64,000 bases of DNA from Cocos nucifera. Taxonomy: Eukaryota > Streptophyta > Magnoliopsida > Arecales > Arecaceae. The notes below the pieces were generated by a model. It searched no databases. It was not told the DNA's origin and worked only from the letters and a program-made list of their open reading frames with translations. The position numbers and the translations under genes are program-made. Below are positions 63,901-64,000 of the stretch, piece by piece; within the stretch, counting starts at the first letter, position 1, and every line of letters begins with the position of its first letter. The stretch is taken from assembly GCA_006176705.1 (NCBI GenBank), contig QRFJ01001028.1:636136-700135 (forward strand), in the 5' to 3' direction.

Positions 63901-63926
63901 GAGTTGGAGAAAGCGGTGGTCGCCAT
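48915..63926 (-). CDS. LON N-terminal (substrate-binding) domain protein, probably plastid-targeted, 7 exons
   Basis: Minus-strand exons: 63926-63699, 62798-62730, 60639-60520, 60449-60375, 56693-56559, 56453-56312, 49072-48915. They total 927 nt in one frame, 308 residues, with GT-AG borders throughout. The first 60 residues are rich in Ser, Arg and Pro with no acidic residue, like a chloroplast transit peptide. The LON N domain follows: LDLPLLPFELDEV, LIPSEFKTLHLYEARFLALL, FVHFVLDP, FAARYGCLVLIES, QLEIGALVSIRGIGRVRI, EPYLRGVVVPI. The C-terminal part is helical (ELLALQSEKLRAMD, INMVAAKLAIQSL). The AAA+ and protease domains of true LON proteases are absent, as in small plant LON-N proteins, whose function is poorly known. 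Introns 4 and 6 are swollen by transposons. Confidence 0.9.
49609..49629. repeat. AC microsatellite
   Basis: About ten AC units in intron 6 of the LON-domain gene are followed by a short imperfect ACATAT stretch. Confidence 0.85.
50336..50340. repeat. Target-site duplication of the Gypsy element (left copy, CTATG)
   Basis: CTATG directly precedes the TG of the left LTR and recurs at 56162-56166 after the CA of the right LTR. Confidence 0.9.
50341..51246 (-). repeat. Gypsy 3' LTR
   Basis: It matches 55255-56161. The inner neighbour 51247-51262 reads on the minus strand as a purine tract (GAGTAGGGGGAACTAT), which marks this as the 3' LTR. Confidence 0.88.
51340..53135. repeat. Tandem array of hairpin units in the Gypsy element
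   Basis: About 49 copies of a core GGAGAT-CTT-ATCTCC, a six-base stem with a three-base loop, are embedded in units that alternate between GAAGCTCGG...CAGCCGAGGTTGA and GAAGGAGATC...TGTTGACGTAGACTTT. Spacing of like units is about 65-110 bp and varies. Several copies read GAAGAT...ATCTTC, with both stem arms changed together. The array is AT/GA-rich and non-coding. Confidence 0.9.
53150..53600. repeat. Four-copy tandem repeat with a period of about 115 bp in the Gypsy element
   Basis: Copies are marked by CACGTTAGGACGAGGTTCTC starting near 53215, 53332, 53447 (one base changed) and 53561, each preceded by TCTAAAATGAACGAGGC. Spacings are 117, 115 and 114. It lies beside the hairpin array but is unrelated to it in sequence. 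Confidence 0.88.
53735..53870 (-). pseudogene. Remnant of Gypsy integrase C-terminus (GPY/F region)
   Basis: The minus strand reads LVLRRAAISQPQSQGKFAPN followed by WEGPYEIEEVV and PGTYRLKKL. This is the conserved end of Ty3/Gypsy integrase with the GPY/F motif. It shows that the parent had a full pol, since removed by an internal deletion ending just upstream. Confidence 0.82.
53950..55096 (-). pseudogene. Ty3/Gypsy gag (retrotrans_gag type), frameshifted
   Basis: The probable start is the Met at 55096 (MIDPKQFNLLMQWFQGL). The retrotrans_gag domain lies in the frame at 54281-54892 (AFPSILKGAARNWYSTLKP, MSHQFAAHFVSSRRP). It then shifts near 54430 to a second frame at 54129-54440 (VTRFNAAALEVRNLD, VAMAALKGGLQ). 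A stop near 54,895 separates the N-terminal part. This is the TAT-type gag pattern. The sequence after about 54,100 is degenerate up to the integrase remnant. Confidence 0.82.
55235..55250 (-). promoter_or_regulatory. Primer-binding site of the Gypsy element
   Basis: The minus strand reads TGGCGCTAGAGGAAGG four bases inside the 5' LTR. TGGCGC-type sites are usual in plant Ty3/Gypsy elements. The exact primer tRNA was not assigned. Confidence 0.7.
55255..56161 (-). repeat. Gypsy 5' LTR
   Basis: This 907-bp LTR, TG...CA, contains repeated GGAGTTCGGC-like segments near 55,850-56,060. CTATG at 56162-56166 closes the target duplication. Confidence 0.88.
57175..58285. mobile_element. Non-autonomous hAT-like DNA element in intron 4 of the LON-domain gene
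   Basis: It is flanked by a perfect 8-bp direct repeat, GTGACAGC (57167-57174 and 58286-58293), the duplication length of hAT transposons. The ends are weak inverted repeats (TAGGGAAGAC against TAGAGGTGGC from the other end). Subterminal regions are full of GACCC/GGGTT motifs, which is also typical of hAT. The interior holds a C-rich stretch (about 57420-57700). The ORF at 57739-58005 (plus strand, 88 codons) has no recognised domain. No transposase was seen. Confidence 0.62.
58853..59290. repeat. Direct tandem duplication of about 220 bp
   Basis: Copy 1 runs 58853-59074 and copy 2 from 59075 to about 59290. Both begin TTTGTTTRAAAATGCC and share segments such as CTTATCGCAATCTAATCTGC and CAATTGAACCTGTGATCC. 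They differ by scattered substitutions and a few indels. This is a local duplication in intron 4. Confidence 0.88.
61683..61699. repeat. Telomere-like motif (interstitial telo-box)
   Basis: AAACCCTAAACCCTAAA gives two CCCTAAA units plus a partial one, followed by diverged CCTAAACC. It lies in intron 2 of the LON-domain gene. Such telo-boxes occur often in plant introns and promoters, and two units are too few to suggest telomere healing. Confidence 0.7.
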
Positions 63927-64000
63927 GAAGCCGAGAAGAAGACAGCGAAGGAGAACAGGAAGAGGGGGTGGGACTTGGAGGCGCCATGGACTCGATAAGG
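63927..64000 (-). promoter_or_regulatory. 5' leader of the LON-domain gene, cut by the window edge
   Basis: This stretch upstream of the start codon is GC-rich and purine-skewed and should be 5' UTR. The promoter itself would lie outside the window. Confidence 0.5.

Overview
The window is nuclear DNA of a flowering plant. The evidence is multi-exon genes with GT-AG introns, AT-rich introns, and a dense load of plant-type LINE, Copia, Ty3/Gypsy, Mutator-like and hAT-like elements. Element styles and protein similarity suggest a monocot, perhaps a palm; that is inference. Boundaries and exons were read by eye.

Layout. (1) 1-16,715: a decayed minus-strand LINE (ORF1, endonuclease, reverse transcriptase, RNase H, poly-A end at 623-641), split by a young minus-strand Copia element (3429-13853, duplication GAGAC, LTRs about 1% different). 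(2) 16,716-31,600: a Mutator-like element with a MURA-type transposase followed by a plant mobile domain (PMD) ORF, both on the minus strand and both dead. A gag-only Copia-like element (21962-28009, duplication ACCTT) sits inside the transposase ORF. G-rich minisatellite blocks (18,120-18,770 and 30,283-30,965) lie on either side. (3) 31,600-47,289: a complete plus-strand RAD4/XPC DNA-damage-recognition gene, 13 exons, 910 codons. (4) 48,915-63,926: a complete minus-strand gene, 7 exons, 308 codons, for a probably plastid-targeted protein carrying only the LON N-terminal domain. Its intron 6 holds a pol-deleted Ty3/Gypsy element with two tandem-repeat arrays, and intron 4 holds a 1.1 kb hAT-like element.

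The two host genes converge tail to tail across 1.6 kb. RAD4/XPC acts in nuclear nucleotide-excision repair and the LON-N protein probably in plastids, so no functional link is implied. The rest is a layered record of insertions. Two of them (Copia into LINE, gag-only element into the Mutator-like transposase) are proved by the host reading frame resuming across the insertion once one copy of the target duplication is removed.

Most notable: the transposase plus PMD composite element; about 49 small hairpin repeats with paired arm changes in the Gypsy element; a dense W-box cluster upstream of the TATA box in the young Copia LTR; and an upstream ORF overlapping the RAD4 start codon.
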